Shown here: positions 1 through 8,104 of the stretch, in pieces | Numbering within the stretch: the first letter of the stretch is position 1 | Layout: the number at the start of each line of letters is the position of its first letter | Assembly (NCBI GenBank): GCA_965220615.1 | Contig: CBDCQL010000002.1 | Location: forward strand, 1,240,001 to 1,304,000 | DNA: 64,000 nucleotides | From: JAGWBD01 sp965220615 | GTDB taxonomy: Bacteria; Chloroflexota; Anaerolineae; Aggregatilineales; Phototrophicaceae | Reading direction: 5' to 3' | Made by a program: the position numbers and the translations under genes | The notes under the pieces: model-generated | Seen by the model: only the letters and a program-made list of their open reading frames with translations | Told to the model about the DNA's origin: nothing | The model's database searches: none

Positions 1-685
1 CGATGCCTTCTTCGGCCAGCTGGTTCGCTGCCTCAAGGGCCAGGGAGACCATCATGGACGTCGCCACCAAAGTGAGGTCGCGGCCCTGACGCAAAACGCG
101 GGAAACGCCGAGCGGCTCGCGGTAGGCCTCTTCCGGGACGTGACCGCGAGCGTTGTAAAGCAACTTGTGTTCGCAAAAGATCACCGGGTTGTCGTCATCG
201 ATGGCGGAGAGCAGCAGGCCCTTGGCATCGTAGGCGCTGGCGGGCATCACCACCTTCAGACCCGGGACGTGCACAAACCAGTTTTCGTAACTGCCGCTGT
301 GCTGCGCGGCCGCGCCCGTACCGGCACCTCCCGGCAGGCGCATGACCAGGGGCACGCTTACCTGACCGGCAAACATGGTCCGCATACGCGCGCCTTGCAG
401 GACCATCTGCTCCATGCCCAGGGTGATGAAATCGCTGAACTGCATGTCCCCCACAGGCCGCAGGCCGCTGATCGCCGCGCCAACGCAGGCGCCTGCGATC
501 CCCGCCTCCGATATGGGAGTGTCGATCACGCGCATGGTTCCATAGCGGTCCAGCAGGCCGCGCGTCACGCCAAAGGCGCCGCCGTAGGTGCCAATGTCCT
601 CCCCAATCAGGATCACGTCAGGATCGGCATCCATGGCCTGTACCAGCGCCTCGTTCAGCGCTTCGCGGTAACTGAGTTCACGCAT
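1..685 (-). CDS. Pyruvate/acetoin dehydrogenase E1 component, beta subunit (partial)
   Basis: N-terminal 228 residues of the beta subunit of a thiamine-dependent 2-oxoacid dehydrogenase E1, which with the alpha subunit decarboxylates pyruvate (or acetoin) and passes the acyl group to E2 lipoate. The protein begins MRELSYREALNEAL and carries the family hallmarks IGEDIGTYGGAFGVT and DTPISEAG. The start overlaps the stop of the alpha gene by 8 bases (ATGCGTGA), so the two are probably translationally coupled. The C-terminus lies beyond the window edge. Pyruvate versus acetoin or branched-chain specificity cannot be decided from what is visible. Family call is firm, substrate is not. Confidence 0.93.
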   Translation of the reverse strand, partial: MRELSYREALNEALVQAMDADPDVILIGEDIGTYGGAFGVTRGLLDRYGTMRVIDTPISEAGIAGACVGAAISGLRPVGDMQFSDFITLGMEQMVLQGARMRTMFAGQVSVPLVMRLPGGAGTGAAAQHSGSYENWFVHVPGLKVVMPASAYDAKGLLLSAIDDDNPVIFCEHKLLYNARGHVPEEAYREPLGVSRVLRQGRDLTLVATSMMVSLALEAANQLAEEGI

Positions 686-1688
686 AGACGTGGTCCATGA
701 GCCCTGAAGGGTCTGGCAGTGGAGCCGCGTCGGCCCAGGCCACGGCATCGTCGACACGAGCGTTGGCCCTGACCTTCATGGCCGAGACCTCGTTTTCGTC
801 CACAACACCGGCATGCAACAGTCTTGACTCAAGGCGAAGAAGCGGGTCGCGGTCCGGTTCCTGCCAGCGCCGGACTTCTTCCCGACTTCGATACGCCTGG
901 CGGTCGCTGCGGGAATGACCTTTGATGCGATAGGTCAGCGCTTCGACAAGAGTCGGGCCATCGCCTTTCCTGGCGCGACTCGCTGCGGCATGAACGCAAT
1001 CGAAGACCTCCAGGAAATCGTTGCCATCAATCGTATAACCCGGGAATCCGTAGGCCGCTGCCCGTGAACTGATTGTTTCGACATTGAGAGACCTGTTGAC
1101 CGGCGTGGACATGGCGTAGCTGTTATTTTCGCAGACATAAATCACAGGCAGTTTCCAGATTGACGCCATGTTGAGGGCTTCGTGAAAGGCTCCCTCGTTG
1201 GCCGCACCGTCTCCAAAGAACACCAGGCAAACGGCGTCCTCAGCGCGCAATTGAATGGCCAGTCCAACGCCCGCCGACAGGGGCAGACCGCCGGCCACAA
1301 TGCCGTTGCCTCCCAGGAAACCTGACTTCACGTCGGCCATGTGCATCGTGCCGCCAAAGCCGTCGCAAAAGCCTCCGGCCTTTCCCATAATGTCCGCCAT
1401 CACGCGCCGCGGGTCATCGGTCCAGGCAAGGGCATGGCCGTGGCCGCGATGGTGGCTGAAGAAACGGTCACCGGACTTTAGCGCGCGGAGCGCCCCAACA
1501 TTGGTCGCTTCCTGGCCGATGGAAAGGTGCAGGGTACCGCGCGTGCGACCCGCCAGATAAAGTTGGTCGACTCGTTCTTCAAAGGCGCGAATCAGCAGCA
1601 TGCTGGCCAGCGAGGCCTTGAGTCCTGCCGGACCCAACTCCTCCAGAGCCTGACACTGCGGCAGCATTTCCCTGGCGACGTTTTGCAT
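678..1688 (-). CDS. Pyruvate/acetoin dehydrogenase E1 component, alpha subunit
   Basis: 336 residues, the normal length for a heterotetrameric E1 alpha. It binds thiamine diphosphate: the GDG motif is at about residue 159 and ends in NN at about 188, the classic GDG-x(26-28)-NN signature. The phosphorylation-loop region with HGHSRSD-like sequence (IKGHSRSDRQAYR) is near residue 260. The protein decarboxylates a 2-oxoacid together with the beta subunit that overlaps its 3' end. No good Shine-Dalgarno precedes the ATG, but the gene sits about 30 bases behind a near-consensus sigma-70 promoter with an inverted repeat, so it is probably controlled by the divergent GntR regulator. Acetoin dehydrogenase (AcoA) is the main alternative reading. 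Confidence 0.93.
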   Translation of the reverse strand: MQNVAREMLPQCQALEELGPAGLKASLASMLLIRAFEERVDQLYLAGRTRGTLHLSIGQEATNVGALRALKSGDRFFSHHRGHGHALAWTDDPRRVMADIMGKAGGFCDGFGGTMHMADVKSGFLGGNGIVAGGLPLSAGVGLAIQLRAEDAVCLVFFGDGAANEGAFHEALNMASIWKLPVIYVCENNSYAMSTPVNRSLNVETISSRAAAYGFPGYTIDGNDFLEVFDCVHAAASRARKGDGPTLVEALTYRIKGHSRSDRQAYRSREEVRRWQEPDRDPLLRLESRLLHAGVVDENEVSAMKVRANARVDDAVAWADAAPLPDPSGLMDHVYA

Positions 1689-1705
1689 AAACGAACAACG
1701 TAGTA

Positions 1706-1726
1706 TACAATTGGTACAGTATTGTA
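1706..1726. promoter_or_regulatory. Inverted repeat, probable operator for the GntR/UTRA regulator
   Basis: TACAAT (1706-1711) and ATTGTA (1721-1726) form a perfect 6-base inverted repeat with a 9-base spacer. The right arm is the -10 box of the E1 promoter, so a bound protein would block RNA polymerase. The divergent gene encodes a GntR/HutC-type repressor, whose family binds short AT-rich palindromes, so this is the natural candidate site. The assignment is inferred from position and symmetry. Confidence 0.5.
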
Positions 1727-1749
1727 GCGTAAGGTATGCGGCTTGTCAA
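1721..1749 (-). promoter_or_regulatory. Sigma-70 promoter of the E1 alpha/beta operon
   Basis: On the minus strand TTGACA (1749-1744) is followed after exactly 17 bases by TACAAT (1726-1721). This is one of the best matches to the sigma-70 consensus in the window and lies 33 bases upstream of the E1 alpha start. Confidence 0.75.
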
Positions 1750-1771
1750 AGAATCTTGCCGAACAAGTTCC

Positions 1772-1800
1772 TTGCAGACAACTGTGAACTTCGCTACCTT
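1772..1800 (+). promoter_or_regulatory. Probable promoter of the GntR regulator operon
   Basis: TTGCAG (1772-1777), 17 bases, TACCTT (1795-1800) reads toward the regulator gene. It is a weaker match than the divergent E1 promoter. A good Shine-Dalgarno-like AGGAAGG follows at 1821-1827. Confidence 0.45.
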
Positions 1801-1854
1801 TTTGCCATAGTCCAAAGTGCAGGAAGGTGAACCCTGACCGACCCTAATGCCAAC

Positions 1855-2667
1855 GTGACCCTGGAACGAGATTCAGTTCAGCCCCTTTATCTGCAACTGG
1901 AAACCTTGCTGCGCAATCAAATCGAGTCCGGGAGTGCAAGGGCTGGCGACCGCCTGCCAACAGAGCTTTCCCTGGCGCAGCAGTACGGCATTAGTCGCAT
2001 GACGGTCCGGAGGGCGATCAACGCCCTGGTTACAGAGAACATTCTGGTGCGAAGGCCCGGCAAGGGGACCTTCGTCGCCAGTGGAAAAGTTCCTTTCATG
2101 GCCAGCACGCTCACCAGCTTCAGTGGTGTCATGCGCGGTCTGGGGCTGGCCGTGACTTCACGTGTGATTGCCCTGGAACTCAGGTCTCCGCCGACCGCCG
2201 TTGCATCCGAGTTGCGCCTGCATGCCGGGGAAGCCGCGGCTTATTTGCGTCGCGTTCGTTACATCAATGGCGAAGCCATCGCCATCATGTCTTCCTGGAT
2301 GCCGGCAACCTGTTTTGCCGAACTGCAACAAGCCGACCTGACCAGCGAACCCATTACAAGAGTCATGGAACGGGCCGAAGGAATCTCCATTGTCCGCGCC
2401 GATGACTGGCTGGAAGCGACGCTGGCGCGCGGAGAAGAGGCCAGGCTGCTGACCATCCAGGTCGGCGATCCTGTCTTCCTGGGCCGCGGAGTGCTCTACG
2501 ACGACCGGGGTATTCCTGTGCGGTCCAGCAAGGTGATTTATCGTGGTGACCGCTTTCGCATCAGTTTTTCGGCGCACACCCAGGCGGAAACGGAGGTCCG
2601 GCTTCCACTAAACGGTCGGACGGATGAAAAGCACTGGCTGGCCCTGAGTTTCGATCTCGCGGAATGA
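1855..2667 (+). CDS. GntR family transcriptional regulator with UTRA ligand domain
   Basis: 270 residues: an N-terminal winged helix-turn-helix (about 8-75, with SRMTVRRAINAL and the wing RRPGKGTFV) and a C-terminal UTRA effector-binding domain (about 95-245). HutC-subfamily proteins repress catabolic genes until a small metabolite binds the UTRA domain. The start given is GTG at 1855, but it lacks a nearby ribosome site. An in-frame CTG at 1834 lies 6 bases after AGGAAGG and would add seven residues. The gene leads a plus-strand operon (dehydrogenase, cyclase, ROK kinase) and is divergent from E1 alpha, whose promoter carries an inverted repeat, so it may control both sides. Confidence 0.93.
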   Translation: MTLERDSVQPLYLQLETLLRNQIESGSARAGDRLPTELSLAQQYGISRMTVRRAINALVTENILVRRPGKGTFVASGKVPFMASTLTSFSGVMRGLGLAVTSRVIALELRSPPTAVASELRLHAGEAAAYLRRVRYINGEAIAIMSSWMPATCFAELQQADLTSEPITRVMERAEGISIVRADDWLEATLARGEEARLLTIQVGDPVFLGRGVLYDDRGIPVRSSKVIYRGDRFRISFSAHTQAETEVRLPLNGRTDEKHWLALSFDLAE

Positions 2668-2674
2668 AAGTCTT

Positions 2675-3427
2675 ATGCTGCGCCTGAAGGGAAAAAGGGC
2701 ACTGGTAACCGGTAGCGGGCAGGGGCTCGGCGAACACATGGCGCACGCGCTGGCGCGGGAAGGATGCGAAATCGTCGGCTTCGAAGTCAGGCCCGAACTG
2801 CTGGACAAGGCGACCGCCGACCTGCGCAAGAAGGGATACTGCGCCAGCGGACACCTGGTTGACGTGCGCGATCACCAGGCAGTTCACGATGCCGTCGACA
2901 AGGTCTACCGTGAAAGCGGGCCGGTTGACTATCTGGTTAACAATGCGGGCAAGGGCCAGCGCGAACCCTTCCACAAATTGACCCGGGACGTGTGGGAGTA
3001 CATGCTGGACGTCAATCTCACCAGTGTTTTCAATCTGTGTCACGCCATCGTGCCGCGCATGCTGGCCAGGCAGGAAGCGGGGCGCATTATTAACATCGCC
3101 TCGCTGGCGGCGACCTCCGGCGGCCGAGTGCTCGGCAAGAGCGCCTACGCCGCGGCCAAAGGCGGCGTCATCGCACTTACCAAGTCTCTGGCCATTGAGC
3201 TCGCGCCGCATGGCATCACGGTCAACTGCATTTCTCCAGGGGTGCACAACACGCCACGCCGGGCCCATGATTCACCGCAAGAGCAACAACTCATCATGGA
3301 CAATATCCCCATGAAGTCCCTTGGTGAGCCGGCTGATCTGGCGGAGACCGTCGTGTTTCTTTGCCTGCCGAGTTCCCGCTACATCACCGGCGTCATCCTG
3401 CCACAGGATGGCGGCCACTCGATCTGA
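2675..3427 (+). CDS. SDR family NAD(P)-dependent oxidoreductase
   Basis: 250-residue classical short-chain dehydrogenase/reductase. It has the cofactor loop TGSGQGLG (about 11-18), the NNAG motif (about 89-92), a catalytic Ser in IASLAAT and the YAAAK catalytic Tyr-Lys pair (about 157-161), ending with the usual TGVILPQDGG segment. It would oxidise or reduce a hydroxyl/keto substrate with NAD(P). The start lies 7 bases after the regulator stop, so it is co-transcribed with it. FabG-like sequence does not imply a role in fatty acid synthesis here: the neighbours (cyclase-family hydrolase, ROK kinase, dehydrogenase E1) point to sugar or polyol catabolism. The substrate is unknown. Confidence 0.92.
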   Translation: MLRLKGKRALVTGSGQGLGEHMAHALAREGCEIVGFEVRPELLDKATADLRKKGYCASGHLVDVRDHQAVHDAVDKVYRESGPVDYLVNNAGKGQREPFHKLTRDVWEYMLDVNLTSVFNLCHAIVPRMLARQEAGRIINIASLAATSGGRVLGKSAYAAAKGGVIALTKSLAIELAPHGITVNCISPGVHNTPRRAHDSPQEQQLIMDNIPMKSLGEPADLAETVVFLCLPSSRYITGVILPQDGGHSI

Positions 3428-3438
3428 ACGGCGCAGCC

Positions 3439-4122
3439 ATGAATCTGGCCAACTGCCGAATCATCGAACTCTCTCATCCTCTCTATCCCGGGGAGGAAGA
3501 GTATCCTTACGATGTGGAAAGCAGACCCGTTGAGGAATTGATCCCCCACTATCGGGGCAAGGTGCCGCCCGGTCAGTGGTACATTCTTTCCAAACTTCAG
3601 ATCTGGAGTCATACGGGCACGCACATGGAGGCGCCCTGGCATTATCGGGAGGACGGTGGAGACGTCGCCAGCATCCCCCTGAAACGCACGGTCGGCGAAT
3701 GCGCCTTTGTTAACATGCAGGGCAAGGCAGTCGGCGAGCCGATAAGCCGCGACGAGTTGCAGGCCAGGGGAGCGCACATCCGGGTGGGCGACATCGTGTT
3801 TGTCTTCACCGGCTACGGCCATCTCTATCGTACAGAACGCTCTCATGACCGACCCTGGTTTGAGCCGGAAGCGATTCGCTGGCTGGCCGAAGACATGCGC
3901 ATCGCCTGTCTGGGCGTGGACTGTTCAGGGACGGAAGACCGCAGTCAATCTGGCCAGCCCAATCACCAGGTGCTTTTTGAGCATGATATTCCCCTGATCG
4001 AGCATCTGGCCAATCTCGATCAGATCACACAGAAACGACTCTATGTCGTAGCGGTGCCCCTGCGCCTGCACCGCAGCGATGCCTCTCCCCTTTCCGTCAT
4101 CGCATTCGAACCGCTGCCCTGA
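3439..4122 (+). CDS. Cyclase family protein (kynurenine formamidase-like metal hydrolase)
   Basis: 227 residues from ATG 3439, eleven bases after the dehydrogenase stop. It belongs to the cyclase/kynurenine formamidase superfamily. The metal-binding HTGTHMEAPWH motif (about residues 57-67, family pattern HxGTHxDxPxH) is present, although the usual Asp is Glu. Members hydrolyse amide, ester or lactone bonds with Zn or Mn. Given the dehydrogenase before it and the kinase after it, a lactone- or amide-opening step in a short catabolic pathway is plausible but unproven. An upstream extension of the reading frame overlaps the dehydrogenase and is unlikely to be used. Confidence 0.85.
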   Translation: MNLANCRIIELSHPLYPGEEEYPYDVESRPVEELIPHYRGKVPPGQWYILSKLQIWSHTGTHMEAPWHYREDGGDVASIPLKRTVGECAFVNMQGKAVGEPISRDELQARGAHIRVGDIVFVFTGYGHLYRTERSHDRPWFEPEAIRWLAEDMRIACLGVDCSGTEDRSQSGQPNHQVLFEHDIPLIEHLANLDQITQKRLYVVAVPLRLHRSDASPLSVIAFEPLP

Positions 4123-4126
4123 GACG

Positions 4127-4969
4127 ATGTACGCCGTCATCGATCTTGGCGGGACCAACACCAGTATTTCCCTGTTCACTTCGCCTGCTTCCTTGCAGCC
4201 GGAACGAATTGCCGCCTTCCCGACCCATCCAGAATACGCAGTCCAGCTGGACAAGGTGTTAAGCGCGCTTGCCAACTGCAAGACCCGGCTGTCGGGAATT
4301 GGCATGGCGATCGGCGTTCAGTTGACGGCGGACGGGCTCAGCGTCGACGAGACCTGGACCATGCCGGACTACAGCAATCGCCCGGTGGTCACAGACATTG
4401 CATCCGCCACAGGCGTGCCGGTCATCGCCGCCAATGACAACGTTTGCGGGGTGATCGCCGAGACGCTTCACGGTAGCTTGCGCGCCTGGCGGCGCACGGC
4501 CTACCTGACGGTTTCAACCGGCACCGGCGCCGGCATCTATCTGGGTGACGGCAGTCATTCATTCGCCTGGCTCGCCCAGGTGGGCCATCACATCGTGAAC
4601 CTGCATGGCGAGGACTGCGTATGCGGTCAGCGCGGCTGTGTGCAATCCGTGACCGGAGGCCAGCAATTTTTGCGGCGATTCGGGCTTCCGGCCAGCGAAA
4701 TCAGGGACGAGACCGTCTGGCGCGAGGTAACCGAGGTTCTGGCCGTGGCCATCGTCAACCTGGCGCGCATTACCCGCGTTCAGGCGATCTGTGTCAGCGG
4801 AGGCATCGGTTACAACAGTCCCTGGATACGCGCCAACCTGGCAGACCGTGTGCAGGCCCGCGGGCCTGCAACCGCCATCCGGGTGCTGTTTCCTGATTTC
4901 GGCGAACAGGCGCCAGTCATTGGCGCGGCGCTTTTGCCGGGCAACCGTTCCGTGACGATTCTGCGCTAG
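4127..4969 (+). CDS. ROK family protein (sugar kinase type)
   Basis: 280 residues without a DNA-binding domain, so a kinase rather than a NagC/XylR-type repressor. It shows the phosphate-1 motif DLGGTN (6-11), the STGTGAG phosphate-2 loop (about 129-135) and the ROK zinc signature GHH...CVCGQRGC (about 150-170). The final residue of the signature, usually Glu, is Gln here. It would phosphorylate a hexose or amino sugar at the expense of ATP. It starts four bases after the cyclase-family gene and is last in the plus-strand operon. Its stop shares the palindrome CTAG with the stop of the convergent isomerase gene. The sugar is unknown. Confidence 0.88.
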   Translation: MYAVIDLGGTNTSISLFTSPASLQPERIAAFPTHPEYAVQLDKVLSALANCKTRLSGIGMAIGVQLTADGLSVDETWTMPDYSNRPVVTDIASATGVPVIAANDNVCGVIAETLHGSLRAWRRTAYLTVSTGTGAGIYLGDGSHSFAWLAQVGHHIVNLHGEDCVCGQRGCVQSVTGGQQFLRRFGLPASEIRDETVWREVTEVLAVAIVNLARITRVQAICVSGGIGYNSPWIRANLADRVQARGPATAIRVLFPDFGEQAPVIGAALLPGNRSVTILR

Positions 4970-5934
4970 CCTTCCAGCCAGAACATTTCGCCGGGTTCCT
5001 CCACGATCGTCGCGGAACGCAGCGTCTCAATCGCCTTGTTGAGGCCCTCATCCGAGGACATCAGCGCATCTTCATGTTCGATGGAAACGACGTAGTCGTA
5101 ATCGATCATGCGCAGAGTGCTGATGATGTCCTTCCAGGCCTTCAGGTCATGGCCGAAGCCAATGGCGCGGAAAGTCCAGGACCGCTCGGGAATGAAATCG
5201 TAGCGCTGAATGTCGTTGCAGCCGTTGAATTGCACGTTCAACATGTCCACCATGACGTCCTTGCCGTGCACGTGGAAGATAGCGTCGCCCAGGCGCCGGA
5301 TCGCCGCCACCGGGTCCGCGCCGTTCCACCACAGGTGACTGGGATCGAAATTGCAACCAAGGTACTCGCCGGCGGCTTCCCGCAGCCGCAGCATCGTGTG
5401 TACGTTGTAGACCAGCATGCCCGGGTGCATTTCCAGAGCGAATCGAATGCCGTGGTCAGCGCAGAATCTCGTCGCCTCGCTCCAGTAGGGAATGGCCACC
5501 TCATTCCACTGGTAGTCCAGAATCTCAAGAAAATGAGGCGGCCAGGGGCAGGTCACCCAGTTGGGTCGCGTGTCGCCGGCCGCGCCCGAAGGCAGCCCGG
5601 AGAAGCCGTTGACGACCGGCACCTCCAGCAGTTGTGCCAGACGCACCGCGTCGCGAATCTCCTGCCTGGAACGGTCGGCAATTTCCCCGTTCGGGTGGAT
5701 CGGATTGTTGTGAACGCTCAAGGCGCTCAGCGTCAGCCCCCGCTCGTGGATTTCTCCCAGCCACCCGGCGCGACGCTCCGCACTGACCAGCAATTCGCCG
5801 ACCGGGCAATGTTCGCTGCCCGGATAGCCGCCAACGCCGATTTCCACGGCGGAAACACCGGCCGCCCTGGCCTTGTCCAGCGCCACCTCGAATGCATCAT
5901 TTGCCCACAGCGCGGTGAATACTCCGATTTTCAT
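4966..5934 (-). CDS. Sugar phosphate isomerase/epimerase family TIM-barrel protein
   Basis: 322 residues, starting at an ATG behind a strong AGGAGG. It belongs to the AP endonuclease 2/xylose isomerase-like TIM-barrel family. The metal-site pattern is visible: Glu in FALEMHPG, Asp-His in NFDPSHLWW, His in FHVHGKD and Glu in VSIEHEDA. The N-terminus KIGVFTALW is typical of enzymes acting on 3-keto sugars, inososes or related compounds. It is divergent from a second member of the family at 6041, so the two may act in one pathway. The reaction (isomerase, epimerase or dehydratase) cannot be told from sequence. Confidence 0.88.
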   Translation of the reverse strand: MKIGVFTALWANDAFEVALDKARAAGVSAVEIGVGGYPGSEHCPVGELLVSAERRAGWLGEIHERGLTLSALSVHNNPIHPNGEIADRSRQEIRDAVRLAQLLEVPVVNGFSGLPSGAAGDTRPNWVTCPWPPHFLEILDYQWNEVAIPYWSEATRFCADHGIRFALEMHPGMLVYNVHTMLRLREAAGEYLGCNFDPSHLWWNGADPVAAIRRLGDAIFHVHGKDVMVDMLNVQFNGCNDIQRYDFIPERSWTFRAIGFGHDLKAWKDIISTLRMIDYDYVVSIEHEDALMSSDEGLNKAIETLRSATIVEEPGEMFWLEG

Positions 5935-5949
5935 CGCCCGCCTCCTGAT

Positions 5950-5978
5950 TTGACCCTGTAATGCGGTGTCTATACAAT
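5950..5978 (+). promoter_or_regulatory. Sigma-70 promoter of the 6041-7941 operon
   Basis: TTGACC (5950-5955), 17 bases, TACAAT (5973-5978), about 60 bases before the ATG at 6041. It lies in the 106-base divergent gap between the two isomerase genes. Confidence 0.6.
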
Positions 5979-6040
5979 ATCGGACAATTCTGGCCTGAAA
6001 TGGTTCGGGCGACAAGTGACGCAAGGAAAGGGCATTGCGG

Positions 6041-6811
6041 ATGACAATACCGATCGGGCTGCAATTGTATACCATTGGCGACGAAACCCGGCGCGATTTT
6101 ACAGGAACGATTCGGAGAGTTGCGGAAATCGGCTATGACGGCGTGGAATTCGCCGGTTACTTCGACACACCGGCCCCTGAGTTGAAGGCCACGCTGGACG
6201 ATTGCGGCCTGCGCGCCGCGGGTACGCACCTGCCTGTCCCCGTGTTGCGAGACGACCTGGCAGCGCAGATCGAATACAGCCTGGCCATCGACTGCCCCAC
6301 GATACTCTGCCCAGCCTTCCGCGTTGAGGAACGCAGCACGGCCTTCTTTGAGCGTATGGCCGACTTCTTCAACGAAACAGCCTTGATCTGCCGGGCCAGC
6401 GGCCTGGAGTTCGCCTACCACATCCACGGTCACGAGTTTGTTGAACTGGATGGCCGCAGCGGTATGGACATTTTGTTTGAAAGGACGGAACCGGGGCTCG
6501 TGGGTTTCGAACTGGACACCTACTGGGCCGAAAAGGCCGGCGTCGACGCGCTGGCCCTGTTCCGGGCAAATGCCGGTCGCTGTACCTTCATTCACTTTAA
6601 GGACGCCATCGACCGCCTCGACTGGCACGACACCGAGATCGGCGCAGGAATCATCGACGTGCCGGGCATTCTGTCTGCCGCCGCGGAGTCCGCGGTCCGC
6701 TGGTTCATTGTGGAACAGGAAGCCTTCACAATACCGCCGATGGACAGCGTGACCATCAGCCTCGCCAATTTGAGACGCCTTTACGAGGAATCTGAAAGGG
6801 AACAGCCATGA
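6041..6811 (+). CDS. Sugar phosphate isomerase/epimerase family TIM-barrel protein
   Basis: 256 residues from ATG 6041, ten bases after AAGGAAAG (a TTG two codons upstream is less likely). It begins with IPIGLQLYT, typical of the IolE/YcjR-like TIM-barrel group. Putative metal ligands are His in YHIHGHEF, Asp in FELDTYW, His in FIHFKD and Glu in FIVEQE. Related proteins epimerise or dehydrate keto sugars and inososes, so this is one candidate for the inosose dehydratase that is missing from the inositol operon at 22-30 kb, though that is only a possibility. It overlaps the following propeller gene by ATGA. Confidence 0.87.
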   Translation: MTIPIGLQLYTIGDETRRDFTGTIRRVAEIGYDGVEFAGYFDTPAPELKATLDDCGLRAAGTHLPVPVLRDDLAAQIEYSLAIDCPTILCPAFRVEERSTAFFERMADFFNETALICRASGLEFAYHIHGHEFVELDGRSGMDILFERTEPGLVGFELDTYWAEKAGVDALALFRANAGRCTFIHFKDAIDRLDWHDTEIGAGIIDVPGILSAAAESAVRWFIVEQEAFTIPPMDSVTISLANLRRLYEESEREQP

Positions 6812-7941
6812 GCAACGGGGAGATGAGGTTTCGTCGTGAGACCATCTGGCGCGGCGAGCCGAGCGAACGGACACTTTGCGTGGTCGGCGACGTGGATGGC
6901 AATGGCACGCCGGAGATCGTGCTCGCCAGCCGACGACCCACGCCGGAGCTCTATTTCTTGCGACGCGATGACGACGGTATCTGGCGCCGCCACGACATGA
7001 ATTTCGACTGCGGGCAACTGGAAGCCGGCGGTTTCCTGGCGGATATCAATCGCAACGGGAGACTGGATTTCGTCGCCGGCAGCGACGCGACAGGCGACCG
7101 CATCTTCTGGTTCGAAAACCCGGGCGAAATTGGCGTCCCCTGGCCATTGCATGAAATCGCGCAGATGGCGGCCAACCAGTCGCACGACCAGTTCGTCGCC
7201 GATCTTGATGAAGACGGCCGCCTGGAAGTGTATTTCTGGAACCAGCGTACGCAGTCCCTCTTTGTCGTACCCGTGCCGGACGACCCAACAGTCTCCCCCT
7301 GGCCCGACGTTCACACGATTGTGTCCGGCGTGCGCCAGGAAGGCTTCGCGCTGGCTGATGTTGACGGCGATGGACGCCAGGAACTCATCGCGGGCCAGTC
7401 CTGGTTCCGGCCTCCGCCCCACGTATCCGGCGCCTGGGAGCGTCACGTCATTGCGGAAGACTTCGTGTCGCCGAGGGTGGCGGCGGCCGATTTCAGCGGC
7501 AACGGCAAAATCGAGGTCATTCTGGCCGAGGGCGATGCCAGTTATCTGACGGACCGCTACTACGGGCGCGTGGCCCGTTGCTGGTTCGACGAGGACCCGA
7601 CCGCTCCCTGGAATGTCGAAATCCTGCAGGAGAAACTGGCAGACCCTCACTCCCTGGTCATCGCAGACTTCAACGGCAATGGGCGCCCGGACCTCTTCGT
7701 CGGCGAACTGGGCGATCCCAACGCCCGCGACAGACACACGCCGGCCCAGCGCGTTTATCGCAACCAGGGCGGTGTGCTGGTTGAACAGGTGATCGACAGC
7801 GGTATCGGCACCCATGAGTCCAAAGGCATCGTGCTGGATGGACGAAGCGGCGTGGTCTGCAAGTCATATCGAAACGTGCGGGAAGAAATACCGCGCACGC
7901 CTGAGGTGGACAGCATTCACATCTGGTTCCCGGAAGACTGA
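6808..7941 (+). CDS. FG-GAP/VCBS repeat beta-propeller protein
   Basis: 377 residues made of about seven FG-GAP-like blades. Each has a DxDxDGxxE-type calcium loop, for example GDVDGNGTPEIV, ADINRNGRLDFV, ADLDEDGRLEVY, ADVDGDGRQELI, ADFSGNGKIEVI and ADFNGNGRPDLF. Such repeats usually form secreted or surface binding propellers, yet there is no signal peptide or membrane segment here, so it appears cytoplasmic or uses another route. It is translationally coupled (ATGA overlap) to the isomerase at 6041, which suggests a role in the same sugar pathway. No catalytic motif was recognised. Confidence 0.83.
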   Translation: MSNGEMRFRRETIWRGEPSERTLCVVGDVDGNGTPEIVLASRRPTPELYFLRRDDDGIWRRHDMNFDCGQLEAGGFLADINRNGRLDFVAGSDATGDRIFWFENPGEIGVPWPLHEIAQMAANQSHDQFVADLDEDGRLEVYFWNQRTQSLFVVPVPDDPTVSPWPDVHTIVSGVRQEGFALADVDGDGRQELIAGQSWFRPPPHVSGAWERHVIAEDFVSPRVAAADFSGNGKIEVILAEGDASYLTDRYYGRVARCWFDEDPTAPWNVEILQEKLADPHSLVIADFNGNGRPDLFVGELGDPNARDRHTPAQRVYRNQGGVLVEQVIDSGIGTHESKGIVLDGRSGVVCKSYRNVREEIPRTPEVDSIHIWFPED

Positions 7942-8104
7942 CTGAGCCGCCCCGACGCAACCTGTGGAGGACCGAAGTCACTGGTGAACCAATGGACAGA
8001 CCCTGACCAGGGTGCCAGAGTCGTGGCTGGTTCTGCCAGGAGGACGCGACTGCGCTAATATTGGCGTCTCATCCGAACCAACATCACGGTACCAGTTTCG
8101 CTAC

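Noticed and set aside
140..700. 186-codon open frame on the plus strand
   Set aside because: It is antisense to the E1 beta gene, whose minus-strand translation has clear family motifs.
5074..5961. 295-codon open frame on the plus strand
   Set aside because: Antisense to the TIM-barrel gene at 4966-5934; it has no motif or ribosome site and is a product of high GC.
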